From positions 124,001 through 188,000 of the forward strand of contig NZ_VAHO01000005.1 of the NCBI RefSeq assembly GCF_005796225.1: 64,000 nt of DNA, in the 5' to 3' direction. Below, in pieces: positions 25,997 to 35,348 of this stretch. The DNA comes from Pseudarthrobacter sp. NamE5 (GTDB lineage: Bacteria; Actinomycetota; Actinomycetes; Actinomycetales; Micrococcaceae). Both the position numbers and the translations under genes were made by a program. Under the pieces are notes generated by a model. It saw only the letters and a program-made list of their open reading frames with translations, had not been told where the DNA came from and made no database searches. Every line of letters begins with the position of its first letter. The first letter of the stretch is position 1.

Positions 25997-27547
25997 TTAG
26001 GAGACTTTCCGCTTACGTAGGATCAGGAGTCCTGCCGCCAGAAGCAGCAGGGCGAGGGGCGCCAACGAGGCGTCCACGCCCGTCTTGGCCAGGCCGGTGC
26101 TGCCCTGGGACGGGGTGCTGCGGAGGCTGGCGCTGCCGGCGGAAGTGTCGACGGCGATGGCACCGCCCACCGAAGTGGAACCAGCGGGGGCTACCGTGAA
26201 GGTGCCGTTGCCGTTGCCGTTGCCGGTGTCAACGGTGCCAAAGCCGCTGCCATCGTTCTGGCCGGTGTTTCCGTCGCCGGAACCGGCTCCGACATCGGTG
26301 CCGGTTCCGGGGGTGTTCGTTCCGGGATTCACCGTGCCAACACCGCCGGTAGCACCGTCACCGGGGGTATCAGTTCCCGGGTTCTCAGTAGCGGGCGTCT
26401 CGTTACCGGGATTGTCCGTCCCGTTTCCGTTGCCGTCCAGACCGAGGCCAAGGTCAAGGTCTACGCCCAGTCCTGCGTCAGCCTCACCGTTGCTGCCGGT
26501 GCCCAGGTCGAGCCCCAGGCCCGCCCCCGCATTTACGCCGCCGTTGCCGCCGTTGGTGTCGCCGAGGGTGATGTCGACGAGTGCGTCGGCGAGGGTGCCG
26601 TTGCCGCCGGTGGTGCCGTTGGTTTCGCCGAGGGTGATGTCGACGAGTGCGTCGGCGATAGTGCCGTTGCCGCCGGTGGTGCCGTCGGTGCCGTTGGAGC
26701 CGCCGAGTGAAATGTCAACGAGTGCGTCGGCGACGGTGGCGTTGTTGCTATCGGTGCCGTTGGTCCCGCCGAGGGTGATGTCGACGAGTGCGTCGGCGAG
26801 GGTGCCGTTGCCGCCGTTGCCGCCGGTGGTGCCGTTGGTGCCGCCCAGGGTGATGTCGGCAACTGCCGTTACGTCTGCCCCGGTAGGTTCTGTGGTGCCT
26901 GTCTCTGTTCCTAGTCCGATGGCTGCGTCTGCAGCTACGGCCAGGTCCGTGGTTGCGGTGTCGGCAGCACCAAGGGCCACGTTGACGTCGGCAACTGCCG
27001 ATACGTCTGCCCCGGTAGGTTCTGGGGTGCCTGTCGCTGTTCCTAGTCCGATCGCTGCGTCTGCAGCTACGGCCAGGTCCGTGGTTGCAACGTCGGCAGC
27101 GCCCAGGGACAGGTTGCCGTCGGCCACTGCCACTACGTCTGCCCCGGCGGGTTCCGTCGTGCCTGTAGCGGTTCCCAGACCCAGAGTTGCGTCTGCAGCT
27201 ACGGCCACATCTATTGTGAACGCGTCAGCCAAGCCAACGTTGCCAAGTCCCAGATCAACGGTAGCGGCGGCTGCCAGGGCACCCGTGACGCCGTCGATGC
27301 CGGTGACTGTATCACCAGCGAGTGCTACATCCGCTGCGGCGGCGACGCCAGTTGACCCGGACGGCGTTGAATCACCCAGCAGACCCAACGACGCCGAATC
27401 AGCGGACGTCGCCGCCGAGATGAGGGCGGAGGCGGAAAGATCCGATCCGCTGGTAGTGTCCGCGGCATTTGCCGCGGTGCAGCCGAGGGCTAAAAGCCCG
27501 CCGGCGAAGAGGGTGCCAAGCATCCCCCTGCGAAGGTTTGAACTCAT
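25997..27547 (-). CDS. repeat-rich surface protein with LAKTG sorting signal
   Basis: A 516-residue cell-wall protein. Signal peptide at residues 1-29 (cleavage after ANA). Residues 113-231 hold three copies of a 44-residue repeat (core AVAADAAIGLGTATGT). Residues 229-333 hold four copies of ADALVDITLG plus a degenerate first one. A Gly/Asn/Thr/Pro-rich spacer follows. The end is LAKTG at 486-490, a 20-residue hydrophobic stretch and RKRK: a sortase signal of the LAxTG kind used by class E sortases of actinobacteria. Acidic throughout and nearly free of aromatic residues. AGGAG precedes the ATG. The role may be structural or adhesive, which is inference; no sortase gene lies in the window. 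Confidence 0.8.
   Translation of the reverse strand: MSSNLRRGMLGTLFAGGLLALGCTAANAADTTSGSDLSASALISAATSADSASLGLLGDSTPSGSTGVAAAADVALAGDTVTGIDGVTGALAAAATVDLGLGNVGLADAFTIDVAVAADATLGLGTATGTTEPAGADVVAVADGNLSLGAADVATTDLAVAADAAIGLGTATGTPEPTGADVSAVADVNVALGAADTATTDLAVAADAAIGLGTETGTTEPTGADVTAVADITLGGTNGTTGGNGGNGTLADALVDITLGGTNGTDSNNATVADALVDISLGGSNGTDGTTGGNGTIADALVDITLGETNGTTGGNGTLADALVDITLGDTNGGNGGVNAGAGLGLDLGTGSNGEADAGLGVDLDLGLGLDGNGNGTDNPGNETPATENPGTDTPGDGATGGVGTVNPGTNTPGTGTDVGAGSGDGNTGQNDGSGFGTVDTGNGNGNGTFTVAPAGSTSVGGAIAVDTSAGSASLRSTPSQGSTGLAKTGVDASLAPLALLLLAAGLLILRKRKVS
26549..26863 (-). repeat. tandem repeats coding ADALVDITLG units
   Basis: Four near-identical coding repeats with spacing of 22, 25 and 22 codons and a degenerate fifth at the upstream end. 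DNA identity is high, so copy number could vary by slippage or recombination. Confidence 0.8.
26855..27211 (-). repeat. tandem 44-codon repeats in the surface-protein gene
   Basis: Two full and one partial 132-bp repeat units. The second and third are nearly identical at the DNA level and the first is more diverged. Confidence 0.75.
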
Positions 27548-27633
27548 GATGGTATCTCCTGAATAGTTGAGTTACGGCGCTGAGCAGCGCCTGTAGGATC
27601 CGTGTTCTGCCGGAAAGGGCAGAGGGGACTCAA

Positions 27634-28560
27634 CTAGTCAGGAGAGGAGCCGGGGTCGTAGGACACCGGCGCAGGGATGTGCTCGAGGAGCTCACCAGCA
27701 GGAGCGGGGCCGGTGATAGGCAGGTCAAGATCGCAGGGACTCAACCAGGCTGCGGCACCGGAGGACACACCCGAAGATGCTCCGCTTCCCGTACCTGAAG
27801 CGGGCACGCCAGGTGCCGGGAAAGGAAAGGACGAAGGATCGTTGGTGTCGGGTTGCTCCCCGACCTGCGCCTCAGCGAAAACCCACTCCAGCCGGGACGA
27901 GTCCGCCGAGACTAAGTCGCTGGTGCCGGCAATAACGGAAGCTGCCGCGGCTGCAATGGCCGCAGTCGAAGCGACTGCGCCCGGAGCCACGGTCTCAGTG
28001 GTGTTGGTTGGCGCTTCCGCCTGCTGCTCAACATCCTCGTGCGCCAGCACACCATCAAGGTCAGGAAGCGGAACGGGAAGCGGAGCGTTGCCGGTGATCA
28101 CGGCGGAAACAGGTTGCAGTACCGGTTCCAGCACAGGCGTCGCCTCGACTACAGGCGCGGCAACTACCATTATGGCTTCCGAAGCTGTTGTATCCGCCAC
28201 TTGGGCGACCGGAACCGCAACCGCCGACACTGTTCCCGCGGGCACCACCTGGCTAACTACAGGGACGGAGGCTACAACGTTATCGGCCAGCCCCGAGACT
28301 CCGCCGACTATCGGCTTCAGCAGGCCAGATGGTGACGCCTGTGCTGCCGAGACAGTGGCGGCCGGAGCCGTGGAGTCCGGAACGGGCAGCCTGTCCGCCA
28401 CCGAGGATACAGAAGCGGTGACGCCCCCCAACACGGATGCTGCATCCGGAAGCGCATCGGCGGAAGCTGCCGTTGCTGAGAACGTGAGCCAAGTGAACGT
28501 GGCTGCTCCAGCAAGCAGCACCGGCCTGAGCGCACGCCATGGCGAGACTTTTCTAGCCAT
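27634..28560 (-). CDS. secreted Ala/Val/Pro-rich hypothetical protein
   Basis: About 308 residues from the ATG at 28558-28560 (a GTG 9 nt earlier is possible). Signal peptide at residues 1-35 (basic MARKVSPWRALR, then a hydrophobic core, cleavage near ASA). The mature part is rich in Ala, Val, Pro, Ser and Thr with no cysteine except one near the end (LSPCDLDLPITGPAP). PITGP near the C-terminus is not a sorting signal, as no membrane segment follows. No family recognised. It lies 86 bp upstream of the LAKTG protein on the same strand, probably in one operon. Confidence 0.65.
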   Translation of the reverse strand: MARKVSPWRALRPVLLAGAATFTWLTFSATAASADALPDAASVLGGVTASVSSVADRLPVPDSTAPAATVSAAQASPSGLLKPIVGGVSGLADNVVASVPVVSQVVPAGTVSAVAVPVAQVADTTASEAIMVVAAPVVEATPVLEPVLQPVSAVITGNAPLPVPLPDLDGVLAHEDVEQQAEAPTNTTETVAPGAVASTAAIAAAAASVIAGTSDLVSADSSRLEWVFAEAQVGEQPDTNDPSSFPFPAPGVPASGTGSGASSGVSSGAAAWLSPCDLDLPITGPAPAGELLEHIPAPVSYDPGSSPD

Positions 28561-28736
28561 GCGTACCACCCCCAGTACTGTTGCATCCGACGATGTCTAC
28601 AGCCTAAAACCGATTGTTGCAGGAAGTCTAGGGTCTGTTAAAACAACTCGACAAAAAGGAAAACTTTAAGTCGCGGCGGTATGACAATCGGTCCGATACC
28701 CGTCAAGTATCAACGGGCTAGTAAGAACCCGCGTCC

Positions 28737-29807
28737 TCAGTGGTGGTCATTGGGGTAGGTGACACCGAGCTGGGCACGGACTCCATCGAAAAGGCGCATG
28801 GTGTTCAGTGAGTCCTCCAGCGGCATTACAGGGCTTTCCGTCAGGCCCTGCTGAATACAGCGCGTAACCTCGCGAAGCTCATAGGCGTAGCCACGGCCCA
28901 CAGCTTCGAAGGTTTCAGTGCGGCGGTCATTCAGGCCTGTAGCCACTACCAGTTGACGGGGGTTGTTGATCGAGCCCACGCTTTGCAGGAAGCCCAAGTC
29001 TCCGGCGACTGTGGCAATCCGAGGCCCGTGGGCCAGCAGGGAGGACGTCAACTGCACCTGCGCCCCATGGTTATAGCCCAGCGTGAGGGCATTCTGCGCG
29101 TCCACTCCGTCGTCATTGATGAATCCGGTAGCACTCACCGTTTGGGGAAAACCAAGGGTTCCCAGCGCCCACAGCAGCGGGTAGACCGAAATATCGAGCA
29201 AAGCTCCACCGCCGTCCTGCCGCGCCCAAAGCCTGGCGGTAGGGGAATAAGGCGCTGGAAAGCCGAGGTCTGCTGTCACCCAACGAACGTTCCCGAGCTC
29301 ACCGGACGCCGCGATTTCGAAGGCGCGCTGCATACTCGGCAAAAACCTGCTCCACACCGCCTCCATCAGGAACAGGTTGCGGCTTCGGGCTACCTCGATA
29401 AGCTCTGCTGCCTCACGGGCGTTTATGGTGAACGCCTTTTCGCAGAGGACGTGCTTGCCTGCATTGAGCGCCGCAAGGACGATCTCATGGTGTTGTGCGT
29501 GGGGAGTCGCCACGTAGACAACGTCCACCTGCTCGTCGGCAAGCAGCCGCTGGTAGCCGGGCACACCGCCGTCGTCCCCGTAAGCCCGGGTGAAGTCATA
29601 CGCAGCCGCGAACGCGTCTGCCGTGTCCTGGGCCCTGGAGCTCACGGCGTAAAGCTCGGCGTCGGCCAACAAAGCCAGGTCCTGCGATACCGAACGGGCG
29701 ATGCCGCCAGTCGCGATGACCCCCCAGCGCAGGGGAGAACCGGTAGCGTAGCGGGGGTCCTGATCGGACTGGCTGAACAGCCATGGCTTGGCAATGGGCG
29801 CACTCAT
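28737..29807 (-). CDS. Gfo/Idh/MocA family oxidoreductase
   Basis: About 356 residues. N-terminal Rossmann domain with RWGVIATGGIARSVSQDLAL; VDVVYVATPHAQHHEIVLAALNAGKHVLCEKAF carries the conserved EK pair, where the lysine acts in catalysis. The C-terminal alpha/beta domain contains GGGALLDISVYPLLWALGTLG, with the Asp near the expected position. These NAD(P) enzymes oxidise or reduce sugars and cyclitols. It follows the sugar ABC importer but after a terminator, so it may have its own promoter. The second ATG is preferred for ribosome-binding-site spacing. Confidence 0.88.
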   Translation of the reverse strand: MSAPIAKPWLFSQSDQDPRYATGSPLRWGVIATGGIARSVSQDLALLADAELYAVSSRAQDTADAFAAAYDFTRAYGDDGGVPGYQRLLADEQVDVVYVATPHAQHHEIVLAALNAGKHVLCEKAFTINAREAAELIEVARSRNLFLMEAVWSRFLPSMQRAFEIAASGELGNVRWVTADLGFPAPYSPTARLWARQDGGGALLDISVYPLLWALGTLGFPQTVSATGFINDDGVDAQNALTLGYNHGAQVQLTSSLLAHGPRIATVAGDLGFLQSVGSINNPRQLVVATGLNDRRTETFEAVGRGYAYELREVTRCIQQGLTESPVMPLEDSLNTMRLFDGVRAQLGVTYPNDHH

Positions 29808-29929
29808 GGTGACCATCCTCTCACTTCAGTTAGAGGGTTCCGGAACGACCCGGCGAAGCTGATGGAGCGTTCGGAAAATTCTGGCGAAAGGTGTGAGGGC
29901 GCGGGTGGAAGTATGGAGGCCAGACGCAG

Positions 29930-29963
29930 AAGTGCCCGGCCCTCAAGAGGGGACCGGGCACTT
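29930..29963 (-). terminator. terminator of the mmsA-mmsB-chvE operon
   Basis: Arms AAGTGCCCGG (29930-29939) and CCGGGCACTT (29954-29963), with a second inner pairing CCCTC/GAGGGG. It lies 17 bp after the chvE stop. Confidence 0.8.
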
Positions 29964-29979
29964 CCTGGTTCAGGATTGC

Positions 29980-31077
29980 TTACTTGGTGATCGGTTCGAG
30001 GACCGGGTCCCCCGCGTAGGCTTCCTTGACATTCTCATTGGTAACGATGACCGGCTCCAGCAGGTAGGCCGGAACGGTCTTGACACCATTGTTGTAGGAG
30101 TTCTCGTCGTTGATTTCCAGTTCGTTGCCGGCCTGGAGGTCCTTCACCATGGTGATCGCGTGCTCAACGAGCTTGCGGGTGTCCTTGTTGATGGTGGAGT
30201 ACTGCTCGCCCGCCATGATGGACTTTACGGACTCCACCTCGGAGTCCTGTCCGGTGACGATGGGGAGCTCCTTGCCGGCGGCCTTGACGGACGTCAGGAC
30301 TGCGCGGGCCAGGGTGTCGTTCGGGGACAGGACGCCGTGCAGGGTTTCGCTGGAGTAGCTGCCCGTGAGCAGAGTGTCGGCACGGCGCTGTGCGTTCTCA
30401 GCCTTCCAGCCCTGGGTGACAGCCTGCTCGAACTCGGTCTGTCCGGAGAGGACCTTGAGGGTGCCGTCGTCGATCTTCGGCTTCAGGACGCTCATGGCGC
30501 CGTCGAAGAAGACCTTGGCGTTGGCATCGTCGGGCGAACCGGCGAACAGCTCGATGTTGTACGGACCGGAACCCTTCTTCTCCTGGAGGCCTTCCAGCAG
30601 TGCCTGGCCCTGCAGTTCACCCACCTTGAAGTTGTCGTAGGCCACGTAGTAGTCCACGTTCTCGGTGTTCAGCAGCAGGCGGTCATAGGCGATGACGGTG
30701 GCGCCGGCGTCCTTGGCCTGCTTGAGCTGGGTGCCCAGCTGGGAGCCGTCGATGGCGCCCACGATGATGACCTTGGCGCCCTTGGTGACCATGGCGCTGA
30801 TCTGGTTCTGCTGCTCCGACACGCCGCCGTTGGCAAACTGAACGTCAGGCTTGAACCCTGCTTCGTTGAGGCCGTCGTTGAACAGCTTCTCTGCAAGGAC
30901 CCAGTTTTCACTGGTCTTCTGCGGAAGAGCGACGCCGATGGCGGAGTCCTGCTCGAAGCCGCCGGCGCCCTCGGTGCCGCCGCCTGTGGTGGTCTCTGAC
31001 CGTCCGCAGCCCGTCAGCGCCAGTGCTGCGATGGCAGCGACTGCTGCTGCCTTTCCTGCTTTACCCATCATTCGCAT
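29980..31077 (-). CDS. chvE: multiple-monosaccharide ABC transporter substrate-binding lipoprotein
   Basis: A 365-residue periplasmic-type binding protein of the ChvE group. Signal with lipobox ALTGCGRS near residue 23. Then IGVALPQKTSENWVL, VSEQQNQISAMVTKGAKVIIVGAIDGSQL and a VIAYDRLLLNTENVDYYVAYDNFKVGELQ stretch that is typical of ChvE (Asp and Arg near residue 140 bind sugar). It captures a pentose or hexose for MmsA/MmsB. It is the last gene of the transporter operon, whereas in many bacteria the binding-protein gene comes first. Confidence 0.92.
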   Translation of the reverse strand: MRMMGKAGKAAAVAAIAALALTGCGRSETTTGGGTEGAGGFEQDSAIGVALPQKTSENWVLAEKLFNDGLNEAGFKPDVQFANGGVSEQQNQISAMVTKGAKVIIVGAIDGSQLGTQLKQAKDAGATVIAYDRLLLNTENVDYYVAYDNFKVGELQGQALLEGLQEKKGSGPYNIELFAGSPDDANAKVFFDGAMSVLKPKIDDGTLKVLSGQTEFEQAVTQGWKAENAQRRADTLLTGSYSSETLHGVLSPNDTLARAVLTSVKAAGKELPIVTGQDSEVESVKSIMAGEQYSTINKDTRKLVEHAITMVKDLQAGNELEINDENSYNNGVKTVPAYLLEPVIVTNENVKEAYAGDPVLEPITK

Positions 31078-31127
31078 TGTTGGTTCTCTTTCTTTGTGGT
31101 GGTGTAACTCTGTCCAGGCTGCGGAGC

Positions 31128-32414
31128 TCAGGCTTCCCTGGCGATCGCTTCCTTGGTGGAGGTGGTTTCGTCCGGCTGCAGGGGGTTGCTGGGTCCGCCG
31201 CCGGAAGGCCGGTTGAAGTTCCTGGTCATGAGGCCGATGATCGACTTCTTGCCCTGGGACTTGTTGTAGACGTCGAACGCGACGGCGATCAGGAGGACCA
31301 GGCCCTTGATGATCTGGGTGAGGTCGGCGCCCACGCCCAGCAGCTGGAGGCCGTTGTTCAGGACGGCCATGACCAGACCTCCGATGATGGAACCGACGAC
31401 GGTGCCCACGCCGCCCGTCACGGCGGCGCCGCCGATGAAGACCGCCGCGATGGCGTCAAGTTCCCAGCCAACGCCGTCGAAGGGGCCCGATGCGGTGGAG
31501 CGGCCCACGAAGATCATGCCGGCGAGGCCGGCCAGGATGGACATGTTCATCATGACCAGGAAGTTGACCTTTTTGGACTGCACGCCGGACAGTTCGGCAG
31601 CGTGCCGGTTCCCGCCCACTGCGTAGACGTGGCGGCCCAGGATGGTGCGGGAAGAGATGAAGCCGTAAAGCAGGACCAGGACCGCCAGGATGAGGCCGGG
31701 GATCGGGAAGGAGGTTCCGGGGCGGCCGGTGGCGAACAGGTACGTGGCGTACAGGATGGCGCCGCTGATGAGGACCAGCTTCAGGGCGGTGACCCACATC
31801 TCCGGCACTTCGGCACCCAGGGCCTTGGCGCGGTTGCGGGAGCGGAGCTCCCCCCACACGACGAACGCTGCAGCTGCGATGCCCAGCAGCAGGGTCAGGT
31901 TGTTGAATCCGGTGTTTGGACCGACCTCAGGGAGGTAGCCGGCGCCCAGGTACTGGAAGTCGGAAGGGACGGGAATGGTGTTGGACTTGCCGACAAACTG
32001 GTTGAAGCCGCGGAACAGGAGCATGCCTGCCAGGGTGACGATGAACGCGGGTATGCCCACGTAGGCGGTCCACCAGCCTTGCCAGGCGCCGATCACCGCA
32101 CCGAGCGCCAGGCCCAGCAGCACGCCGGCATACCAGGGGATGCCCCAGTCGCGGATTGCCAGGGCCACAGTAACCCCCACGAACGCCGCGACTGAGCCCA
32201 CGGAGAGGTCGATGTGGCCCGCGATGATCACCAGGACCATGCCGATGGCCAGGATCAGGATGTAGGAGTTGCCGTTGAAGAGGTTGATGACGTTGCCGGG
32301 GGTGAGGGTCCGGCCGTCGGTCGCAATCTGGAAGAAGATGATCAGTGCCACCAGGGCGAAGATCATGCCGAATTGGCGGGTGTTGCCGCCAAACAGCTTT
32401 TTAAGGGCGTTCAT
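31128..32414 (-). CDS. mmsB: multiple-monosaccharide ABC transporter permease
   Basis: A 428-residue permease of the ribose/xylose (BPD_transp_2) type with about ten membrane helices. Recognisable parts: ILAIGMVLVIIAGHIDLSVGSVAAFVG, AWQGWWTAYVGIPAFIVTLAGMLLFRG, and the cytoplasmic coupling loop AVGGNRHAAELSGVQSKKV. The last 40 residues are a basic, cytoplasmic tail. It is 45 bp downstream of mmsA and 50 bp upstream of chvE. Confidence 0.93.
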   Translation of the reverse strand: MNALKKLFGGNTRQFGMIFALVALIIFFQIATDGRTLTPGNVINLFNGNSYILILAIGMVLVIIAGHIDLSVGSVAAFVGVTVALAIRDWGIPWYAGVLLGLALGAVIGAWQGWWTAYVGIPAFIVTLAGMLLFRGFNQFVGKSNTIPVPSDFQYLGAGYLPEVGPNTGFNNLTLLLGIAAAAFVVWGELRSRNRAKALGAEVPEMWVTALKLVLISGAILYATYLFATGRPGTSFPIPGLILAVLVLLYGFISSRTILGRHVYAVGGNRHAAELSGVQSKKVNFLVMMNMSILAGLAGMIFVGRSTASGPFDGVGWELDAIAAVFIGGAAVTGGVGTVVGSIIGGLVMAVLNNGLQLLGVGADLTQIIKGLVLLIAVAFDVYNKSQGKKSIIGLMTRNFNRPSGGGPSNPLQPDETTSTKEAIAREA

Positions 32415-32459
32415 GGTGTCTGTCCTTGTGTCCGGAAGGTTCGGGAGTGATCCAGGGGA

Positions 32460-34016
32460 TCAGGCGGCTTTACGGGCGGAGGTCATCAGTTTCATCAGGC
32501 TTTCCTGGCTGGCCTCGTCTTTGTTCAGGACACCGGTGATGGCGCCTTCGAAAATTGTGTAAATGCGGTCCGACAGGCCCAGGAGTTCGGGGAGCTCCGA
32601 GGAGATCACGATGACTCCCTTGCCCTGGTTCGCGAGCTGCTGGATGATGCCGTAAATCTCGTACTTGGCGCCAACGTCGATGCCGCGGGTCGGTTCGTCC
32701 AGGATCAGCAGGTCAGGGTCGGTGAACATCCACTTTGAAAGGACCACCTTCTGCTGGTTTCCGCCGGAGAGCTTGGCCACCCCCTCCTCGACGGACGGGG
32801 TCTTGGTGCGCAGCGACTTGCGGTACTGCTCCGCCACGGTGAATTCCTGGTTGGGGTCCACCACGGAGTTGCGGCTGATCTTCCGCAGGTTGGCCGCCAC
32901 CGTGGTGGTCTTGATGTCATCCAGCAGGTTCAGGCCCAGGGACTTGCGGTCCTCCGTGACGTAGCCCAGCCCGGCATCGATGGCCTGGCGGACGTTCTTG
33001 AGCGTGATCTCCTTGCCGTCCTTGAAAATCTGGCCGCTGATGAATCGACCGTAGGACCGGCCGAAAATGGACCGTGCCAGCTCCGTGCGGCCTGCGCCCA
33101 TGAGGCCGGCGAAGCCCACAATCTCGCCTCGGCGGACGTAGAAGCTGGAGTTCTTGCAGACCAGCCGGTCCGGCACATTCGGGTGGGCCACGGTCCAGTT
33201 CTTGACCTCGAAGAATACCTCTCCGATTTTCGGGGTGTGGTCCGGGAACCGGGATTCGAGGGTACGGCCCACCATGCCCTTGATGATCCGGTCCTCGTCC
33301 ACGCCGTCGGCTTTCACGTTCAGGGTCTCAATGGACTTGCCGTCACGGATGATGGTGATGGAATCAGCGATCTGCTCGATCTCGTTGAGCTTGTGCGAAA
33401 TGATGATGCAGGTGATGCCCTTTGCCTTCAGGCCGAGCATCAGGTCCAGCAGGTGCTGGGAATCTGATTCGTTCAGGGCCGCCGTCGGTTCATCCAGGAT
33501 GAGGATCTTCACGGACTTGTTCAGCGCCTTGGCGATCTCCACCAGCTGCTGCTTGCCGACGCCAATCTCCTTGATGGGCGTGTCCGGGTCCTCCCGCAGC
33601 CCAACCCTGGCCAGCAGGTCCAGGGAGCGCAGCCGCGCTTCGGCCCAGTCGATGACCCCCCGCTTGGTGGGTTCGTTGCCAAGGAAGATGTTTTCCATGA
33701 TGGACAGCTCAGGGATGAGCGCCAGCTCCTGGTGGATGATCACGATGCCCGCATGCTCGCTGGCGCGGATATCACGGAACTGTTGGACCTGGCCCTGGTA
33801 GACGATGTCGCCGTCGTAGCTGCCGTATGGGTAGACGCCCGAGAGGACCTTCATCAGGGTGGACTTGCCGGCGCCGTTCTCGCCGCAAATGGCGTGGATT
33901 TCGCCGGCCTTCACCCGCAGGCTCACGTTGTCCAACGCTTTGACGCCGGGAAACTCCTTGGTGATGGACCGCATCTCGAGGATGATCGGTTCCGTTTGCG
34001 TGGTCTGGGACGTCAT
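32460..34016 (-). CDS. mmsA: multiple-monosaccharide ABC transporter ATP-binding protein
   Basis: A 518-residue double ATPase. First cassette: Walker [10 protein letters not shown] near residue 42, LSGG-equivalent [15 protein letters not shown], Walker [11 protein letters not shown]. The second cassette has a degenerate Walker A ([12 protein letters not shown]), a proper signature [14 protein letters not shown] and Walker [14 protein letters not shown]. This asymmetry is normal for sugar importers of the RbsA/XylG/MmsA class. The ATG at 34014-34016 has GGAGG upstream. First gene of the operon; its -35 box lies inside a motif shared with the ROK regulator promoter. Confidence 0.94.
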   Translation of the reverse strand: MTSQTTQTEPIILEMRSITKEFPGVKALDNVSLRVKAGEIHAICGENGAGKSTLMKVLSGVYPYGSYDGDIVYQGQVQQFRDIRASEHAGIVIIHQELALIPELSIMENIFLGNEPTKRGVIDWAEARLRSLDLLARVGLREDPDTPIKEIGVGKQQLVEIAKALNKSVKILILDEPTAALNESDSQHLLDLMLGLKAKGITCIIISHKLNEIEQIADSITIIRDGKSIETLNVKADGVDEDRIIKGMVGRTLESRFPDHTPKIGEVFFEVKNWTVAHPNVPDRLVCKNSSFYVRRGEIVGFAGLMGAGRTELARSIFGRSYGRFISGQIFKDGKEITLKNVRQAIDAGLGYVTEDRKSLGLNLLDDIKTTTVAANLRKISRNSVVDPNQEFTVAEQYRKSLRTKTPSVEEGVAKLSGGNQQKVVLSKWMFTDPDLLILDEPTRGIDVGAKYEIYGIIQQLANQGKGVIVISSELPELLGLSDRIYTIFEGAITGVLNKDEASQESLMKLMTSARKAA

Positions 34017-34086
34017 GAGCCCTAACCCTCCAATGCAAAATGACTTCTTTGTCCGGCCGGCAAAGCGCAGGGCCGTCTGATGCAAA

Positions 34087-34128
34087 AGTAAACTGGATCA
34101 CTCCCTTTGTCGTCAAGTCTTGAACGCA
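34087..34128 (-). promoter_or_regulatory. mmsA promoter with ROK operator motif
   Basis: On the minus strand TTGACG (34111-34116) and TTTACT (34087-34092) are 18 bp apart. The 22-bp motif at 34107-34128 covers the -35 box and matches 17 of 22 bases of the motif at 35369-35390. Binding would block RNA polymerase. Confidence 0.6.
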
Positions 34129-34150
34129 AGAAGGGGGATAACGAAACGGT

Positions 34151-35341
34151 CTACGTCTTCCTGATACCCGCATGCTGGAAGACGAGGGCGGCTGCGCCGA
34201 GCGCTTCTGCCCGGTCACCCAGGGAGGACATGGCCAAGGTTGTGGTCTCTCCGATGACGGGGACCGCGTGCCTTACGAGTCCGCGCCTGATGGGATCGAG
34301 CAGGATGTTTCCGAGCCCCGCCAGCGGTCCGCCCACCACGATGACTTCAGGATTTATCAGGTTGGCCACGTTCCCCAGTGCCCGTCCCACGGAAAAGCCA
34401 GCGTCGTCAACCACCCGGAGCGTGGCGGGATCCCGGTTCAGCGCCTTCCTGACGATGTCCGCCGGGGTCAGCGGCCGGCCTTCGCCCCGGCTGAGGAGTT
34501 CGATCATGGTGGTGGTGGAGGCGATGGTCTCCAGGCAGCCCCGGTTCCCGCAGCGGCACACGAGCCCCTGTTCATGAATGGTGGCGTGCCCGATTTCGCC
34601 GGTGATTCCGACGTTCCCGTAGTAGGGCGCACCGTTGAGGATCAGGCCTGCGCCGATGCCCGACCCGATCTTGAGGAACATCAGGTTGCTGACTCCGGAA
34701 TGCTGCCCCCAAGTGACCTCTGACCAGGCCCCGAGGTTGGCGTCGTTGTCAACGTAGACAGGGATTCTCAGGGTCTCCTCGAGGTGCTGCAGGATGTTGA
34801 TGCCCACCCATTCCGGAAGGATGGCACCCTGCGCCACAGTGCCGGTGCGGCGGTCGATAGGGCCTGGGATTCCGACGCCGGCACCCACCACGGCGCTGCG
34901 TTCAACTCCGCTTTCCCGCAGCAGTTTCCCGAGCAGGGCGACGGCGGCCCGGATGCCTTCATCCGCCTGGTGGCCGAGCGGCAGCATGACGGATTCCTCG
35001 GCGATAACGTGATAGCTGAGGGAGGCGAGGACCACCCGGAGGTGCCGCCGGCCAAAGTCGATTCCCACCGCCACCGCGCCGTTGCTGTTCAGGCGCACGT
35101 TGAGGGCCCGCCTGCCGGAACTCGTGATCGGCTCGGCGGATGCAAGGCCGGAATCGAGCATGATTTTGACGATGTTCGAGACGGTCGCGGTGGAGAGGCC
35201 GGTCTGCCTGGCAAGCTCAGCCTGGGTGGCGGGCCCGCCCATCAGGGTCTCGATAATCCTTTGCTGGTTCAGCTGCCGCAGGGCTGACTGGGACCCGGGA
35301 TTTTTCGGCTTGCTCCTCGTTGAGCGCGGGGTTGGGGACAT
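34151..35341 (-). CDS. ROK family transcriptional regulator (NagC/XylR type)
   Basis: A 396-residue repressor. Residues 20-75 form a winged helix (TQAELARQTGLSTATVSNIVKIMLDSG). The rest is a ROK sugar-kinase-like domain: VGIDFGRRHLRVV, VDNDANLGAWSE, GSGIGAGLIL and the ROK zinc/sugar signature GHATIHEQGLVCRCGNRGCLE with the His and three Cys of the zinc site. It binds a sugar and probably represses the mmsA operon and itself, judging from the shared promoter motif. Its promoter gives a leaderless start at the ATG. Confidence 0.92.
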   Translation of the reverse strand: MSPTPRSTRSKPKNPGSQSALRQLNQQRIIETLMGGPATQAELARQTGLSTATVSNIVKIMLDSGLASAEPITSSGRRALNVRLNSNGAVAVGIDFGRRHLRVVLASLSYHVIAEESVMLPLGHQADEGIRAAVALLGKLLRESGVERSAVVGAGVGIPGPIDRRTGTVAQGAILPEWVGINILQHLEETLRIPVYVDNDANLGAWSEVTWGQHSGVSNLMFLKIGSGIGAGLILNGAPYYGNVGITGEIGHATIHEQGLVCRCGNRGCLETIASTTTMIELLSRGEGRPLTPADIVRKALNRDPATLRVVDDAGFSVGRALGNVANLINPEVIVVGGPLAGLGNILLDPIRRGLVRHAVPVIGETTTLAMSSLGDRAEALGAAALVFQHAGIRKT

Positions 35342-35348
35342 GCTAAGA

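Noticed and set aside
26085..27566. 493-codon plus-strand frame opposite the repeat surface protein
   Set aside because: Its Pro/Val/Ser repeats are the complement of the real repeats. The minus strand has a signal peptide, a ribosome-binding site and a sorting signal; this frame has none.
27634..27700. PITGP near the C-terminus of the secreted protein as a sortase signal
   Set aside because: No hydrophobic segment or basic tail follows; the protein simply ends some 25 residues later.
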